DNA from: Actinomycetota bacterium
Lineage (GTDB): Bacteria > Actinomycetota > Acidimicrobiia > Acidimicrobiales > Iamiaceae
Reading direction: 5' to 3'
Assembly: GCA_016185275.1 (NCBI GenBank)
Contig: JACPNX010000032.1
Coordinates: 1-60,348, forward strand
Length of the DNA: 60,348 nt
This document shows, in pieces, positions 1 through 9,222 of the stretch (positions are counted from its first letter, which is position 1; the number at the start of each line of letters is the position of its first letter). Both the position numbers and the translations under genes were made by a program. Below the pieces are notes generated by a model. The model made no database searches. It was not told the origin of the DNA and saw only the letters and a program-made list of their open reading frames with translations.

Positions 1-60
1 CCCAGAACGCCAGCTAAGGCCCCAAATTCTGTGCTCAGTGGCAAAGGATGTGAGATTGCC

Positions 61-132
<72 letters not shown>

Positions 133-973
133 CTCGCGCCGACAATGTAACGGGGCTCAAGCACAGAGCCGAAGCTGCGTCATTTGCGCGTTCAGCGCTG
201 ATGGGTAGGGGAGCGTCGACCTCAGCAGTGAAGCGGTCGCGTGAGCGGTCGTGGAGCGTGGTCGAGTGCGAATGCCGGCATGAGTAGCGAAAGAGGGGGG
301 AGGAACCCCTCCGCCGAATGCCCAAGGGTTCCTGGGGAAGGTTCATCCGCCCAGGGTTAGTCGGGAGCTAAGGCGAGGCCGAGAGGCGTAGTCGATGCAC
401 AACCGGTTGATATTCCGGTACCACCGTGTCCGCACCCATTCCAATGGGATCTGCTAAGGGGCTGCCTTCGGGCGAACCGACCCGGTCCCGGACGGAAAGC
501 AAGGGGGTGACGCAGGAAGGTAGCTCAGCCCGGGCGTTGGTTGACCCGGGGTAAGCATGTAGGAGGTCCGATAGGCAAATCCGTCGGGCACAACTCCGAG
601 ATGCGATGCCGAGCCGTTTCAGGCGAAGTGAGTGATCCTACGCTGCCGAGAAAAACCTCTAGCGAGTTGGCACGGTGCCCGTACCCCAAACCGACGCAGG
701 TGGGCAAGTAGAGAATACTAAGGCGATCGAGAGAACTCTGGTTAAGGAACTCGGCAAATTGCCCCCGTAACTTCGGGAGAAGGGGGGCCTCGGTAGAGTG
801 AAGGACTTCGCGTCCCGAGCTCGAGGAGGCCGCAGAGACCAGGGCCAAGCGACTGTTTACTAAAAACACAGGTGCGTGCGAAGCCGTAAGGCGATGTATA
901 CGCACTGACGCCTGCCCGGTGCCGGAAGGTTACGGGGAAGGGTTAGCTCCTTCGGGGGCGAAGCTCTGAACCT

Positions 974-1269
<296 letters not shown>

Positions 1270-1277
1270 CCTAAGGT
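1270..1277 (+). other. 8-nt micro-exon of 23S rRNA between two introns
   Basis: CCTAAGGT corresponds to C1924-U1931 of E. coli 23S rRNA, just 3' of helix 69. It is all that separates intron 1 from intron 2. Both introns need it: intron 1 pairs 1270-1276 in P10, and intron 2 uses 1275-1277 in P1. Confidence 0.9.
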
Positions 1278-2060
1278 AGGATATCTCCAAGCAGGCATGG
1301 AGATGCTGCCCCTCTCATGGGTGATCATGAGATGAGCAGTCGGCTATATGCTGGAAACTCCGAGTATCCGGTGGTACTCGTTCGTAGTTGTCGCACCCTC
1401 TCTTTAGGGTGCATCTATGAGCAGTGAAAATCCGACCGGTGCGGACAATCAGCAGGAAAGACTCCTCACCAACGATTGGCTGGTGGGATTCGTCGATGGG
1501 GAAGGCTGTTTCAGCGTCCCCATCTTTCGCAACCCCTCGATGCGGATCGGCTGGCAGGTGCAACCCGCATTTGCCGTCGTCCAGGGCGCATCAAGCCGGG
1601 GTGTGTTGGAAGACGTGCGAAGTTTGCTCGGCTGCGGGAAGATTTGCATCAACCAGCGGCACGACAACCACCGCGAGGATCTCCATCACTACTGCGTCTC
1701 CCGATTCGGGGACCTGCGTGATGTGATCGTTCCGTTCTTCCAGGCGAACCCACTGCGGACGGCGAAGCGAGAGCATTTCGCCAAGTTCGTCGAAGTGATT
1801 CGGCTGATGGAGCTCCGAGCGCACCTCTCGGTGCCGGGTCTCGTAGAGATCGCGGAGATCGCTCAGACGATGAACTTTCGAAAGCGTTCGGAAGTGTTGA
1901 GAATCCTCAGAGACCATGCGCCGACCCTCTTCCCGACCTCGCGGGAAGAAGATGAGATGGTCCGTTCCCTGCGGCGACGTAGGGAGGCTGGCGGAAACGA
2001 TCAGCCCGCCGATTCAGGTAAACAACGCCGCCTGAACACGGTCTACAAGTAACAGTGAAC
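1278..2060 (+). mobile_element. Group I intron 2 (position L1931) with homing endonuclease ORF
   Basis: A 783-nt insertion after U1931. The 5' splice site is supported by P1: exon GGT plus intron AG (1275-1279) pair with CTGCC (1306-1310), with U1277 wobble-paired to G1308. P1 continues as ATCTCC/GGAGAT (1283-1288 with 1299-1304). P10 pairs the 3' exon AGCG (2061-2064) with 1304-1307. The core shares a 38-nt exact block (1343-1380) with intron 1 (1036-1073) and a second 40-nt block with two differences (1421-1460). P7 is GACCAT (1912-1917) with ATGGTC (1957-1962), a compensated change from intron 1. The last base is C, not the usual terminal G. L1931 is known from Thermotoga 23S introns. Confidence 0.88.
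1417..2052 (+). CDS. LAGLIDADG homing endonuclease encoded in 23S rRNA intron 2
   Basis: A 211-residue protein with one LAGLIDADG-type helix, LVGFVDGEGCF at about residues 22-32, so it probably acts as a homodimer like I-CreI or I-CeuI. It should cleave intron-free 23S genes near the L1931 site and drive intron homing. The ATG lies 4 nt after a 7-bp hairpin (1393-1399 with 1406-1412) whose 3' arm contains the only SD-like AGGG, so access to the start may depend on RNA folding. The reading frame runs through the ribozyme core, including both halves of P7, and its TAA stop lies in an AAGTAACA element shared with intron 1. Base composition looks clearly less GC-rich than neighbouring genes, consistent with transfer. 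The C-terminal 30 residues (RRRREAGG onward) probably reflect ribozyme constraint rather than a protein domain. Confidence 0.92.
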   Translation: MSSENPTGADNQQERLLTNDWLVGFVDGEGCFSVPIFRNPSMRIGWQVQPAFAVVQGASSRGVLEDVRSLLGCGKICINQRHDNHREDLHHYCVSRFGDLRDVIVPFFQANPLRTAKREHFAKFVEVIRLMELRAHLSVPGLVEIAEIAQTMNFRKRSEVLRILRDHAPTLFPTSREEDEMVRSLRRRREAGGNDQPADSGKQRRLNTVYK

Positions 2061-2107
<47 letters not shown>

Positions 2108-2360
2108 CGACTTGGCTACTGTCTCAACCAGAGACTCGGCGAAATTGCACGACGAGTAAAGATGCTCGTTTCCCGCGGAAGGACGGAAAGACCCCGTGGA
2201 CCTTTACTGCAACTTGGTATTGGGTTTCGATATGCGTTGTGTAGGATAGGTGGGAGTCTGGGAAGCTGGGGCGTCAGCCTCGGTGGAGACAACGTTGAAA
2301 TACCACCCTGCGTATATTGGGGCTCTAACTCGGGTCCGTGATCCGGATCGAGGACAGTGA

Positions 2361-2393
<33 letters not shown>

Positions 2394-2616
2394 CAAAGCG
2401 TAACGGAGGCGCCCAAAGGTTCCCTCAGCCTGGTTGGCCATCAGGCGTCGAGTGCAAAGACACAAGGGAGCTTGACTGCGAGACCTACAAGTCGAGCAGG
2501 TGCGAAAGCAGGGCTTAGTGACCCGGCCATGGCATGTGGAAGCGTGGTCGATCAACGGATAAAAGGTACCCCGGGGATAACAGGCTTATCTTGCCCAAGA
2601 GTCCACATCGACGGCA

Positions 2617-2699
<83 letters not shown>

Positions 2700-2715
2700 T
2701 ACGCGAGCTGGGTTT

Positions 2716-2746
<31 letters not shown>

Positions 2747-3115
2747 TCTGCAGCCGGAGGGAACTTGAGGAAGGCTGTCCCTAGTACGAGAGGACCGGGA
2801 CGGACGCAGCTCTCGTGTGCCAGTTGTCCTGCCAAGGGCACGGCTGGTTAGCGACCTGCGGAAGAGATAAGCGCTGAAAGCATCTAAGTGCGAAGCTCGT
2901 TCCAAGATGAGGTTCCCCACAGGGTCAACCTGGTAAGGCCCGTGAGAGACCATCACGTTGATAGGCCGGAAGTGTACGCGTGGCAACACGTTCAGCTGAC
3001 CGGTACTAATCGGCCGAGGGCTTGGTCCAGAACAAGGATGCTTGTGCTCGCTATGGAGTCCTCAAGGGGCTTCCGCTGTGCCGAGGTTGTGGGCGCGCAT
3101 CCCTTTGACAAGATT

Positions 3116-3232
<117 letters not shown>

Positions 3233-3240
3233 TCCGCACT

Positions 3241-3270
3241 CGAAGCCCCCGTCCTGTGACGGGGGCTTCG
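3241..3270 (+). terminator. Terminator of the rRNA operon
   Basis: Perfect 13-bp stem (3241-3253 with 3258-3270) with a CTGT loop, directly after 5S. No T-run follows (TCGCGCC), as is common in high-GC actinobacteria. Confidence 0.85.
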
Positions 3271-3422
3271 TCGCGCCCGGACTTGGGTGGTACGGCTCGG
3301 TTCCGCGGGGATCGTGCCCAGCGCGCACACGAGATCCTGGTCGGCCGGTGGCGGTGGTCGGGCGCGGGACGCCTCGGTGGCGGACGAACGGGGCGCAGGC
3401 TCGTCGGCGGCAGCGGCCGCCC

Positions 3423-3430
3423 GGTACGCT
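3423..3430 (+). promoter_or_regulatory. Leaderless-type promoter box for the TPR gene
   Basis: GGTACGCT, ending 9 nt before the ATG at 3440, with no Shine-Dalgarno between. It matches the box found before most transcription units in this window. Confidence 0.55.
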
Positions 3431-3439
3431 GCTTCGCTC

Positions 3440-5305
3440 ATGCCTGACCCGGACCGCCCCCGCCGCTCATCCTCGGGGCCCGCGAGCCGGCCAGTCGGCC
3501 GCGGCGGCACGGGTCGAGATCGGCCCGGGGGGAGCGGGCAAGCGGGCGCCGGCCGCTCCCCGGCTCGCCGTGGGTCCGGCGCAGAGCGCGCGGCGCGCCC
3601 CGGTCGTGGGCCCGACCAGGCATCCTCACGATCCAGGCCGACGTCCGCCCATGATGGTCGGCCGGGGCGCGCACCGCCGCGCTCGGGTGCGGGTGCTGCT
3701 GGCGGAGTGAGTGGCGAGCGTACGGCGGGCCGGCCCGTGTCGCGGGCTGGGTCGTCGGCGCAGGACTCGCGTGGCGCGCCCATGCCGGGTGGCGGGGCTC
3801 GGTCCGGCGCTCGGTCCGGCGCTCGCGCCCAACCCGCCCGCGCGGGCGGGGCCCGGGGCGCGGCGCGAGGCGACAGGGCCACCAGCGCGTCCCGAGGATC
3901 GGGGAGGGTGGCTGAGGGGAGCGCCCCGTCCCGCAGGGCCGGGCCCCAGCGCGCAGGACCACGGACGTGGGGGGGGGTGGCGCGGCGCGGCGCCGCGCAG
4001 GTCGACGGCTCTCGTGGACGGGGCTCCGCGCCACCAGGCGGGGAGCAGTCCCGCCGTTCTGCCAGAGGCGGCGCTCAGCCTCGCGGTGGTGCTGGACGCT
4101 CGGCGCCGCCGCTCGGCGTCGGTGAAGGCCTCGCCGGTCGGACGTCTCCGGCCCGTGCATCGTCCGGACCGCCGGGCCGGTCGCGTGCGGGGGCGGGGCG
4201 CGAGAGATCCGGCCGCACCGCGGCCCCGGGCGAGGTCTCCTGGCAGAGGGCGGAGGGATCGGCCACCGATCGACGGTCGGGCGGCGTGGGGACCGGGCGA
4301 CCATCCGTCGGGGCCCGGACCTCCGAGTCGGCGCGGCTCACCGGTGCGCGGACGGGCCCGGCGCGCCCAACCAGCTCGGCGGGCGAACGTCCGCACGAGG
4401 CCCAGGTGCGCTCCGGTCTGGCGGGGTCATGGTCAACCGAGGAAGAAGTGTGGCTCCGCGACGACGTCCGCGGGGAAGCTGCGCATGCCGTCGCCCGTGG
4501 TGCCCGAACCGATCGCCGCCGGACGGCACCATCGACGGTGGGTGCGACCGAATCGCGGGATGGGGGGACCGACCAGGCCGGCAGGCGGCGTTCCGCGGTC
4601 CGCCGGCCCGCAGCCTCCGGCACCGAAGGCGCGCGTGCCCGCCAACGCGGGCCGGGATCGTCGAGCCGCCGCGTCGGGACGCCGGTCGTCGTGCCCGAGA
4701 GCGAGCTGGCTGCTGCGGTGGGACCCGCGCGGGCCGCTCGACTGGCGGTCCGGCTGAAGGAAGCGGCGAAGGCCTTCGATCGCGAGCAGTACGTCGAGGC
4801 TCGCCGGATGCTGCGGCCGATCGCCCAGGAGGCCCCGACCGCGGCATCGGTGCGCGAGCTGCTCGGGCTGTCCAACTACCGGCTGGGTCGGTGGAAGGAG
4901 GCCGTCCGTGAGCTGGATGCGTTCCGTGAGCTGACCGGCTCGGTGGAGCAGCACCCGGTGCTGGCCGACTGCCATCGCGCCCTGCGCCACTGGCGTGAGG
5001 TGGAGACGCTGTGGAGCGAGCTGCGCGACGCGTCGCCCTCGGCTCCGCTGGTGGCCGAGGGAAGGATCGTGGCGGCCGGTGCGCTCGCGGACCGGGATGA
5101 CCTTCCGGCGGCCATAGCCCTCCTCATGGCCAGCCGCCGGCCGCGAGGAGCAGTTCACCCGCACCACCTCCGGGTGGTCTACGCCCTCGCCGACCTACGC
5201 GAGCGCGCGGGTGATGTCCCCGGCGCGCGCGAGCTGTTCGCGTGGGTCGTGGCCCGTGACCGGGTGTTCGCCGATGCCGCCGAGCGTTTGGCTGCGCTCG
5301 ACTGA
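3440..5305 (+). CDS. TPR protein with a very long basic low-complexity N-terminus
   Basis: 621 residues. About the first 415 are almost entirely Arg, Gly, Ala, Ser and Pro (for example repeated GARSGARSGAR near residues 118-128), with hardly any hydrophobic segment, so this part is probably disordered and strongly basic. From VVVPESELAAAVG to the end (about 200 residues) the sequence is a helical TPR-like array with repeats such as AAKAFDREQYVEARRML, LLGLSNYRLGRWKEAVREL and LADLRERAGDVPGARELF. Position before the HAD phosphatase, tlyA and nadK parallels mycobacterial Rv1691, a TPR protein. The start is the first ATG after a leaderless promoter box; a much later GTG at 4690 would give only the TPR part. 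No partner or substrate can be read from the sequence. Confidence 0.7.
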   Translation: MPDPDRPRRSSSGPASRPVGRGGTGRDRPGGSGQAGAGRSPARRGSGAERAARPGRGPDQASSRSRPTSAHDGRPGRAPPRSGAGAAGGVSGERTAGRPVSRAGSSAQDSRGAPMPGGGARSGARSGARAQPARAGGARGAARGDRATSASRGSGRVAEGSAPSRRAGPQRAGPRTWGGVARRGAAQVDGSRGRGSAPPGGEQSRRSARGGAQPRGGAGRSAPPLGVGEGLAGRTSPARASSGPPGRSRAGAGRERSGRTAAPGEVSWQRAEGSATDRRSGGVGTGRPSVGARTSESARLTGARTGPARPTSSAGERPHEAQVRSGLAGSWSTEEEVWLRDDVRGEAAHAVARGARTDRRRTAPSTVGATESRDGGTDQAGRRRSAVRRPAASGTEGARARQRGPGSSSRRVGTPVVVPESELAAAVGPARAARLAVRLKEAAKAFDREQYVEARRMLRPIAQEAPTAASVRELLGLSNYRLGRWKEAVRELDAFRELTGSVEQHPVLADCHRALRHWREVETLWSELRDASPSAPLVAEGRIVAAGALADRDDLPAAIALLMASRRPRGAVHPHHLRVVYALADLRERAGDVPGARELFAWVVARDRVFADAAERLAALD

Positions 5306-5449
5306 GGCCCTCGCCCGCAGGCTGTCACACCCCCCGGATAGGTTCGGCGGCACCTTCCCCCGACCGAAGCGCCTGCCGAGCGGCTCGAACCTGAGTGGCA
5401 GGGCGGGCGTCCGATGGTGCTGAGCGCCAACGAGCACGAGGAGCGTGCC

Positions 5450-5860
5450 GTGAACATCGTCGTGTTGCAAGGGAAGCTGGGCCGAGCGCCGGAACATCGC
5501 GAGCTGCCATCGGGGGCGGTGGTGACGACGTTGGAGGTGACCACGACCCGGCCGGGGAGCCCCGCCGAGACGGTCCCGGTGGCCTGGCACGGCAAGCCTC
5601 TGCCTGCCGCCGTGGCCCTCGGCGCCCCAGTGCTCGTGACGGGCCGGGTCCGGCGTCGCTTCTTCAGAGCCGGTGGCGCGACGCAGAGCCGGACGGAGGT
5701 GGTGGCTGACGCCGTCGTCCCGGCCGGGCAGCGCCGCAAGCTCGCCCGCGCGCTCGCCGCCGCCCTCGAGGCCGCGGGCGCCCCGGCGCACGAAGAGCCG
5801 AGGCGGGCGCAGCGTCGTGAGTCATCAGATGCCCGGTGGAGCGGACCGAGCAAGTCGTAG
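5450..5860 (+). CDS. Single-stranded DNA-binding protein-like OB-fold protein
   Basis: 136 residues beginning MNIVVLQGKLGRAPEHRELP, which matches the first strands of bacterial SSB (NxVxLxGRLxxDPExR). An alternating strand pattern with ETVPVAWHGK and GAPVLVTGRVRRR follows to about residue 90. The tail is rich in Ala and Arg and lacks the acidic DDDIPF tip of replicative SSB, so this is probably the divergent second actinobacterial SSB-like protein rather than the main one. The GTG at 5450 is chosen because GAGGAG lies 6 nt upstream; an in-frame ATG at 5414 has no such signal. It stands alone between the TPR gene and the aldolase. Confidence 0.7.
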   Translation: MNIVVLQGKLGRAPEHRELPSGAVVTTLEVTTTRPGSPAETVPVAWHGKPLPAAVALGAPVLVTGRVRRRFFRAGGATQSRTEVVADAVVPAGQRRKLARALAAALEAAGAPAHEEPRRAQRRESSDARWSGPSKS

Positions 5861-5976
5861 CGGAAGCCGTCCGCGACGGGCGGGCCGATCGCGAAGGTTC
5901 GCTCCGGGGAGCAGGTCGAGGACCGCTGCCGGTGGTGCGACGCCGGTCGGCTCTGGAGGGCGCTGGCACCGGGGCC

Positions 5977-5982
5977 TACGCT
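5977..5982 (+). promoter_or_regulatory. Possible -10 element for the aldolase gene
   Basis: TACGCT about 55 nt before the GTG of the aldolase, which has its own Shine-Dalgarno (AGGAG at 6022-6026). No clear -35 is seen, so this is tentative. Confidence 0.3.
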
Positions 5983-6036
5983 GGTCGCTGAGGCCCCCGA
6001 ACCGGGCCGCCCCCGACCAACAGGAGCGCACCTGCG

Positions 6037-7089
6037 GTGGACATCCAGTCCCTGCTCGGCGACGAGGCCGAGAATCTGCTGAGCCACGAGTGCAAGGGCA
6101 TCACCAAGGAGGAGCTGACCCGCCCGGGGCCGGACTTCGTCGGCCGGGTCTTCGAGCAGAGCGACCGCAGCCCCCAGGTGCTGCGCAACCTCCAGAGCCT
6201 GTTCGACCACGGTCGACTCGGGCGCACGGGGTACGTCTCGATCCTGCCGGTCGACCAGGGCATCGAGCACTCGGCTGCGGCGTCGTTCGCACCGAACCCG
6301 AAGTACTTCGACCCCGCCAACATCGTGCAGCTCGCAGTCGAGGGCGGGTGCAACGCCGTGGCCACGACGTTCGGCGTGCTCGGCGCGGTGTCACGCCGCT
6401 ACGCGCACCGGATCCCCTTCATCGTCAAGCTGAACCACAACGAGCTGCTCACCTTGCCGAACAAGTTCGACCAGGTCATGTTCGGGTCCGTCGAGCAGGC
6501 CTACGACCTCGGCGCGGCGGGGGTCGGGGCGACGATCTACTTCGGCTCCGAGGAGAGCACCCGCCAGCTCCAGGAGGTGAGTGAGGCCTTCGCACACGCC
6601 CACCAGCTCGGGATGTTCACCGTCTTGTGGTGCTACCTGCGCAACCCCGAGTTCAAGCAGGGCGATACCGACTATCACCTGGCGGCCGACCTCACGGGCC
6701 AGGCCAACCACCTCGGCGTCACCATCGAGGCGGACATCATCAAGCAGAAGCTGCCCGAGGTGAACGGTGGCTACAACGCGTTCAAGGGCTACGGGAAGAC
6801 GTCGAAGCTCGTGTACGAGCAGCTCACCACCGACCACCCGATCGACCTCACCCGCTGGCAGGTGGCGAACTGCTACATGGGGCGGATGGGCCTGATCAAC
6901 TCCGGCGGCGCATCGTCGGGCGAGTCCGATCTCGCGGAGGCCGTCCGCACGGCCGTGATCAACAAGCGGGCCGGCGGGATCGGGCTGATCTCGGGGCGCA
7001 AGGCGTTCCAGCGGCCGACCTCCGAGGGTGTCGAGCTCTTGAACGCCATCCAGGACGTCTACCTCGACGGGGCGATCGGCCTGGCCTGA
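6037..7089 (+). CDS. fbaB: Class I fructose-bisphosphate aldolase (FbaB/DhnA family)
   Basis: 350 residues of the DhnA-type class I aldolase family, which cleaves fructose 1,6-bisphosphate to dihydroxyacetone phosphate and glyceraldehyde 3-phosphate through a Schiff base and without metal. Visible family segments are [12 protein letters not shown] (about 68-79), FIVKLNHNE (about 129-137), [10 protein letters not shown] (about 165-174), GYGKTSK (about 252-258) and GLISGRKAF (about 314-322). Length matches the FbaB group. The GTG start follows AGGAG by 10 nt. A block of 42-bp repeats separates it from korA, so it is probably monocistronic. Confidence 0.9.
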   Translation: MDIQSLLGDEAENLLSHECKGITKEELTRPGPDFVGRVFEQSDRSPQVLRNLQSLFDHGRLGRTGYVSILPVDQGIEHSAAASFAPNPKYFDPANIVQLAVEGGCNAVATTFGVLGAVSRRYAHRIPFIVKLNHNELLTLPNKFDQVMFGSVEQAYDLGAAGVGATIYFGSEESTRQLQEVSEAFAHAHQLGMFTVLWCYLRNPEFKQGDTDYHLAADLTGQANHLGVTIEADIIKQKLPEVNGGYNAFKGYGKTSKLVYEQLTTDHPIDLTRWQVANCYMGRMGLINSGGASSGESDLAEAVRTAVINKRAGGIGLISGRKAFQRPTSEGVELLNAIQDVYLDGAIGLA

Positions 7090-7090
7090 G

Positions 7091-7230
7091 CGACCTCCGG
7101 CGCCCCGGCCGGCGCCCGGGCATCGGAACACGCGACCTCCGGCGCCCCGGCCGGCGCCCGGGCATCGGAACACGCGACCTTCGGCGCCCCGGCCGGCGCC
7201 CGGGCATCGGAACACACGACGTCCGGCGCC
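7091..7230 (+). repeat. 42-bp tandem repeat, 3.3 copies, between aldolase and korA
   Basis: Copies start at 7091, 7133, 7175 and (partial) 7217. Each begins CGACCTCCGGCGCC and contains GGCGCC-CCGGCC-GGCGCC, which can fold into a very stable hairpin. The array starts 2 nt after the aldolase stop, so it could terminate transcription or stabilise the mRNA 3' end. Copies are contiguous with no variable spacers, so this is not a CRISPR. Confidence 0.85.
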
Positions 7231-7342
7231 GTCCGCCGGGCGCGAGGCGGGTCGCTGGAGCGGGCCCGGTCACGCGCTTGGCACGGCACGGGAGTCGCAC
7301 GTCGCTAGCCTTGTCCCCACGCGATCAAGGGGGATCTCGAAC

Positions 7343-9220
7343 GTGGTCGACACCGCAGCCCGATCAGGTGCACCGGAGCAGCTCGATCGGGTGATCGTCC
7401 GCTTCGCTGGGGACTCGGGCGACGGGATGCAGCTCACCGGAGAGCGCTTCACCACCACGAGCGCCCTGTTCGGCAACGACATCGCGACCCTGCCCGAGTT
7501 TCCCGCCGAGATCCGTGCGCCGGCGGGGACGCTGGCCGGCGTGTCGGCCTTCCAGGTCCACATCTCGGATCACGAGATCACGACCCCCGGCGACGCCCCG
7601 AACGTGCTCGTGGCCATGAACCCGGCGGCACTGCGCAGCGAGCTGGGCAAGCTCGAGGGCGGCGGCACGATCATCGTCAACACGGACAGCTTCGACGAGC
7701 GCAACCTCACCAAGGCGGGTTACCGCGCCAACCCGCTCGCCGACGGCTCGCTCGACACCTACTCGCTCTACGAGGTGCCGATGACGAGCCTCACCAAGGA
7801 GGCCGTCGCCCCGCTCGGCGTGAAGCCGCGTGACGCCGAGCGTTCCAAGAACTTCTTCGCCCTGGGCCTCGTGTCGTGGATGTACACGCGCCCCGTCGAA
7901 CCGACGCTCGACTGGATCGAGAGCCGGTTCGCGGCGCGGCCCCAGGTCCGCGATGCCAACGTCGCCGCCTTCAAGGCCGGTCATGCGTTCGGTGAGACGG
8001 CCGAGCTGTTCGACCATCCGTTCTCGGTCAAGCCGGCCCGCCTGGCTCCCGGCACCTACACCAACATCAACGGCAACACCGCACTGGCGTGGGGACTGAT
8101 CGCGGCGAGCGAGCTGTCGCGGCTGCCGCTGTTCCTCGGCTCGTACCCGATCACCCCCGCCTCCGACATCCTCCACGAGCTGTCCAAGCACAAGGACTTC
8201 GGCGTGCGCACGCTCCAGGCCGAAGACGAGATCGCCGGCATCGGAGCCGCGCTCGGCGCGGCCTTCGCCGGCCACCTCGGCGTGACGACGACCAGCGGCC
8301 CCGGCATCGCCCTCAAGTCCGAGACGATGGGCTTGGCGGTCAGCATGGAGCTGCCGCTCGTGATCATCGACATCCAGCGCGGCGGCCCGTCCACCGGCCT
8401 TCCCACCAAGACCGAGGCAGCCGACCTCCTCCAAGCCATGTACGGCCGGCACGGCGAATCACCGATCCCGATCGTCGCCGCGTACACGCCGTCCCACTGC
8501 TTCGACGCAGCGATCGAAGCGGCGCGGATCGCGCTGCGGTACCGCACCCCCGTGATCCTGCTCTCGGACGGCTACCTCGCGAACGGCTCCGAGCCGTGGC
8601 GCCTCCCGGAGCTGTCCGAACTGCCCGACATCTCGGTCACCTTCGCCACCGAACCCAACCACACCAACCCGGACGGCAGCCGCGTCTTCTGGCCGTACCT
8701 GCGCGACCCCGAAACCCTCGCCCGGCCCTGGGCGGTGCCGGGCACGCCGGGCCTCGAGCACCGCATCGGCGGCATCGAGAAGGAGGACGGCTCCGGCAAC
8801 ATCTCCTACGAGCCGGCGAACCACGAACGGATGGTCCATCTGCGCGCCGAGCGGGTCCGGCGCATCGCGGACGACATCCCGCCCACGATGCTGCGCGGCG
8901 ACGTCGAGGACGCGGAGGTGCTCGTGCTCGGATGGGGGTCGACCTGGGGGGCGATCGACGGAGCGGTCGACCGGTGCCGGGCGCGGGGCCGGCGGGTGGC
9001 GCACGCTCACCTCGTCCACCTGAACCCCTTCCCCCGCGACCTCGGTGACGTCGTCCGCCGCTACCCGAGGGTCGTCGTGCCGGAGATGAACCTCGGGCAG
9101 CTCACCAGGCTCGTGCGCGCCGAGTTCCTCGTCGACGCCCGGTCCATCACCAAGGTGCAGGGCGTACCCTTCACCGCCTCGGAGCTCGAGGCCGCCATCC
9201 TCAAGGAGCTGGGGGACTGA
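7343..9220 (+). CDS. korA: 2-oxoacid:ferredoxin oxidoreductase, fused gamma-alpha subunit
   Basis: 625 residues. An N-terminal gamma domain (about 10-185; VRFAGDSGDGMQLTGERF, and NVLVAMNPAAL) is fused to the pyrimidine-binding alpha domain (about 225-420; YPITPASDILHELSKH, ALGAAFAGHLGVTTTSGPG, QRGGPSTGLPTKTEAADL) and a C-terminal domain II with VLVLGWGSTWGAI. This matches KorA of actinobacterial 2-oxoglutarate:ferredoxin oxidoreductase, which makes succinyl-CoA, CO2 and reduced ferredoxin with KorB. GTG follows AAGGGGGA by 8 nt. korB starts 2 nt downstream. Substrate specificity for 2-oxoglutarate is inferred from the family. Confidence 0.92.
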   Translation: MVDTAARSGAPEQLDRVIVRFAGDSGDGMQLTGERFTTTSALFGNDIATLPEFPAEIRAPAGTLAGVSAFQVHISDHEITTPGDAPNVLVAMNPAALRSELGKLEGGGTIIVNTDSFDERNLTKAGYRANPLADGSLDTYSLYEVPMTSLTKEAVAPLGVKPRDAERSKNFFALGLVSWMYTRPVEPTLDWIESRFAARPQVRDANVAAFKAGHAFGETAELFDHPFSVKPARLAPGTYTNINGNTALAWGLIAASELSRLPLFLGSYPITPASDILHELSKHKDFGVRTLQAEDEIAGIGAALGAAFAGHLGVTTTSGPGIALKSETMGLAVSMELPLVIIDIQRGGPSTGLPTKTEAADLLQAMYGRHGESPIPIVAAYTPSHCFDAAIEAARIALRYRTPVILLSDGYLANGSEPWRLPELSELPDISVTFATEPNHTNPDGSRVFWPYLRDPETLARPWAVPGTPGLEHRIGGIEKEDGSGNISYEPANHERMVHLRAERVRRIADDIPPTMLRGDVEDAEVLVLGWGSTWGAIDGAVDRCRARGRRVAHAHLVHLNPFPRDLGDVVRRYPRVVVPEMNLGQLTRLVRAEFLVDARSITKVQGVPFTASELEAAILKELGD

Positions 9221-9222
9221 CC

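Noticed and set aside
1424..1726. Overlapping +2 frame within the endonuclease gene
   Set aside because: No LAGLIDADG motif or other similarity; alternative frame of the same DNA.
6391..7215. Minus-strand frame with 14-residue RVFRCPGAGRGAGG repeats
   Set aside because: Its repeats are only the translated 42-bp intergenic array; the rest is antisense to the aldolase.
7091..7230. Possible CRISPR array
   Set aside because: Repeat units are contiguous without spacers, and no cas genes are near.
7278..7311. TTGGCA...TAGCCT promoter for korA
   Set aside because: The 22-nt spacer is too long for a sigma-70 promoter; left uncalled.
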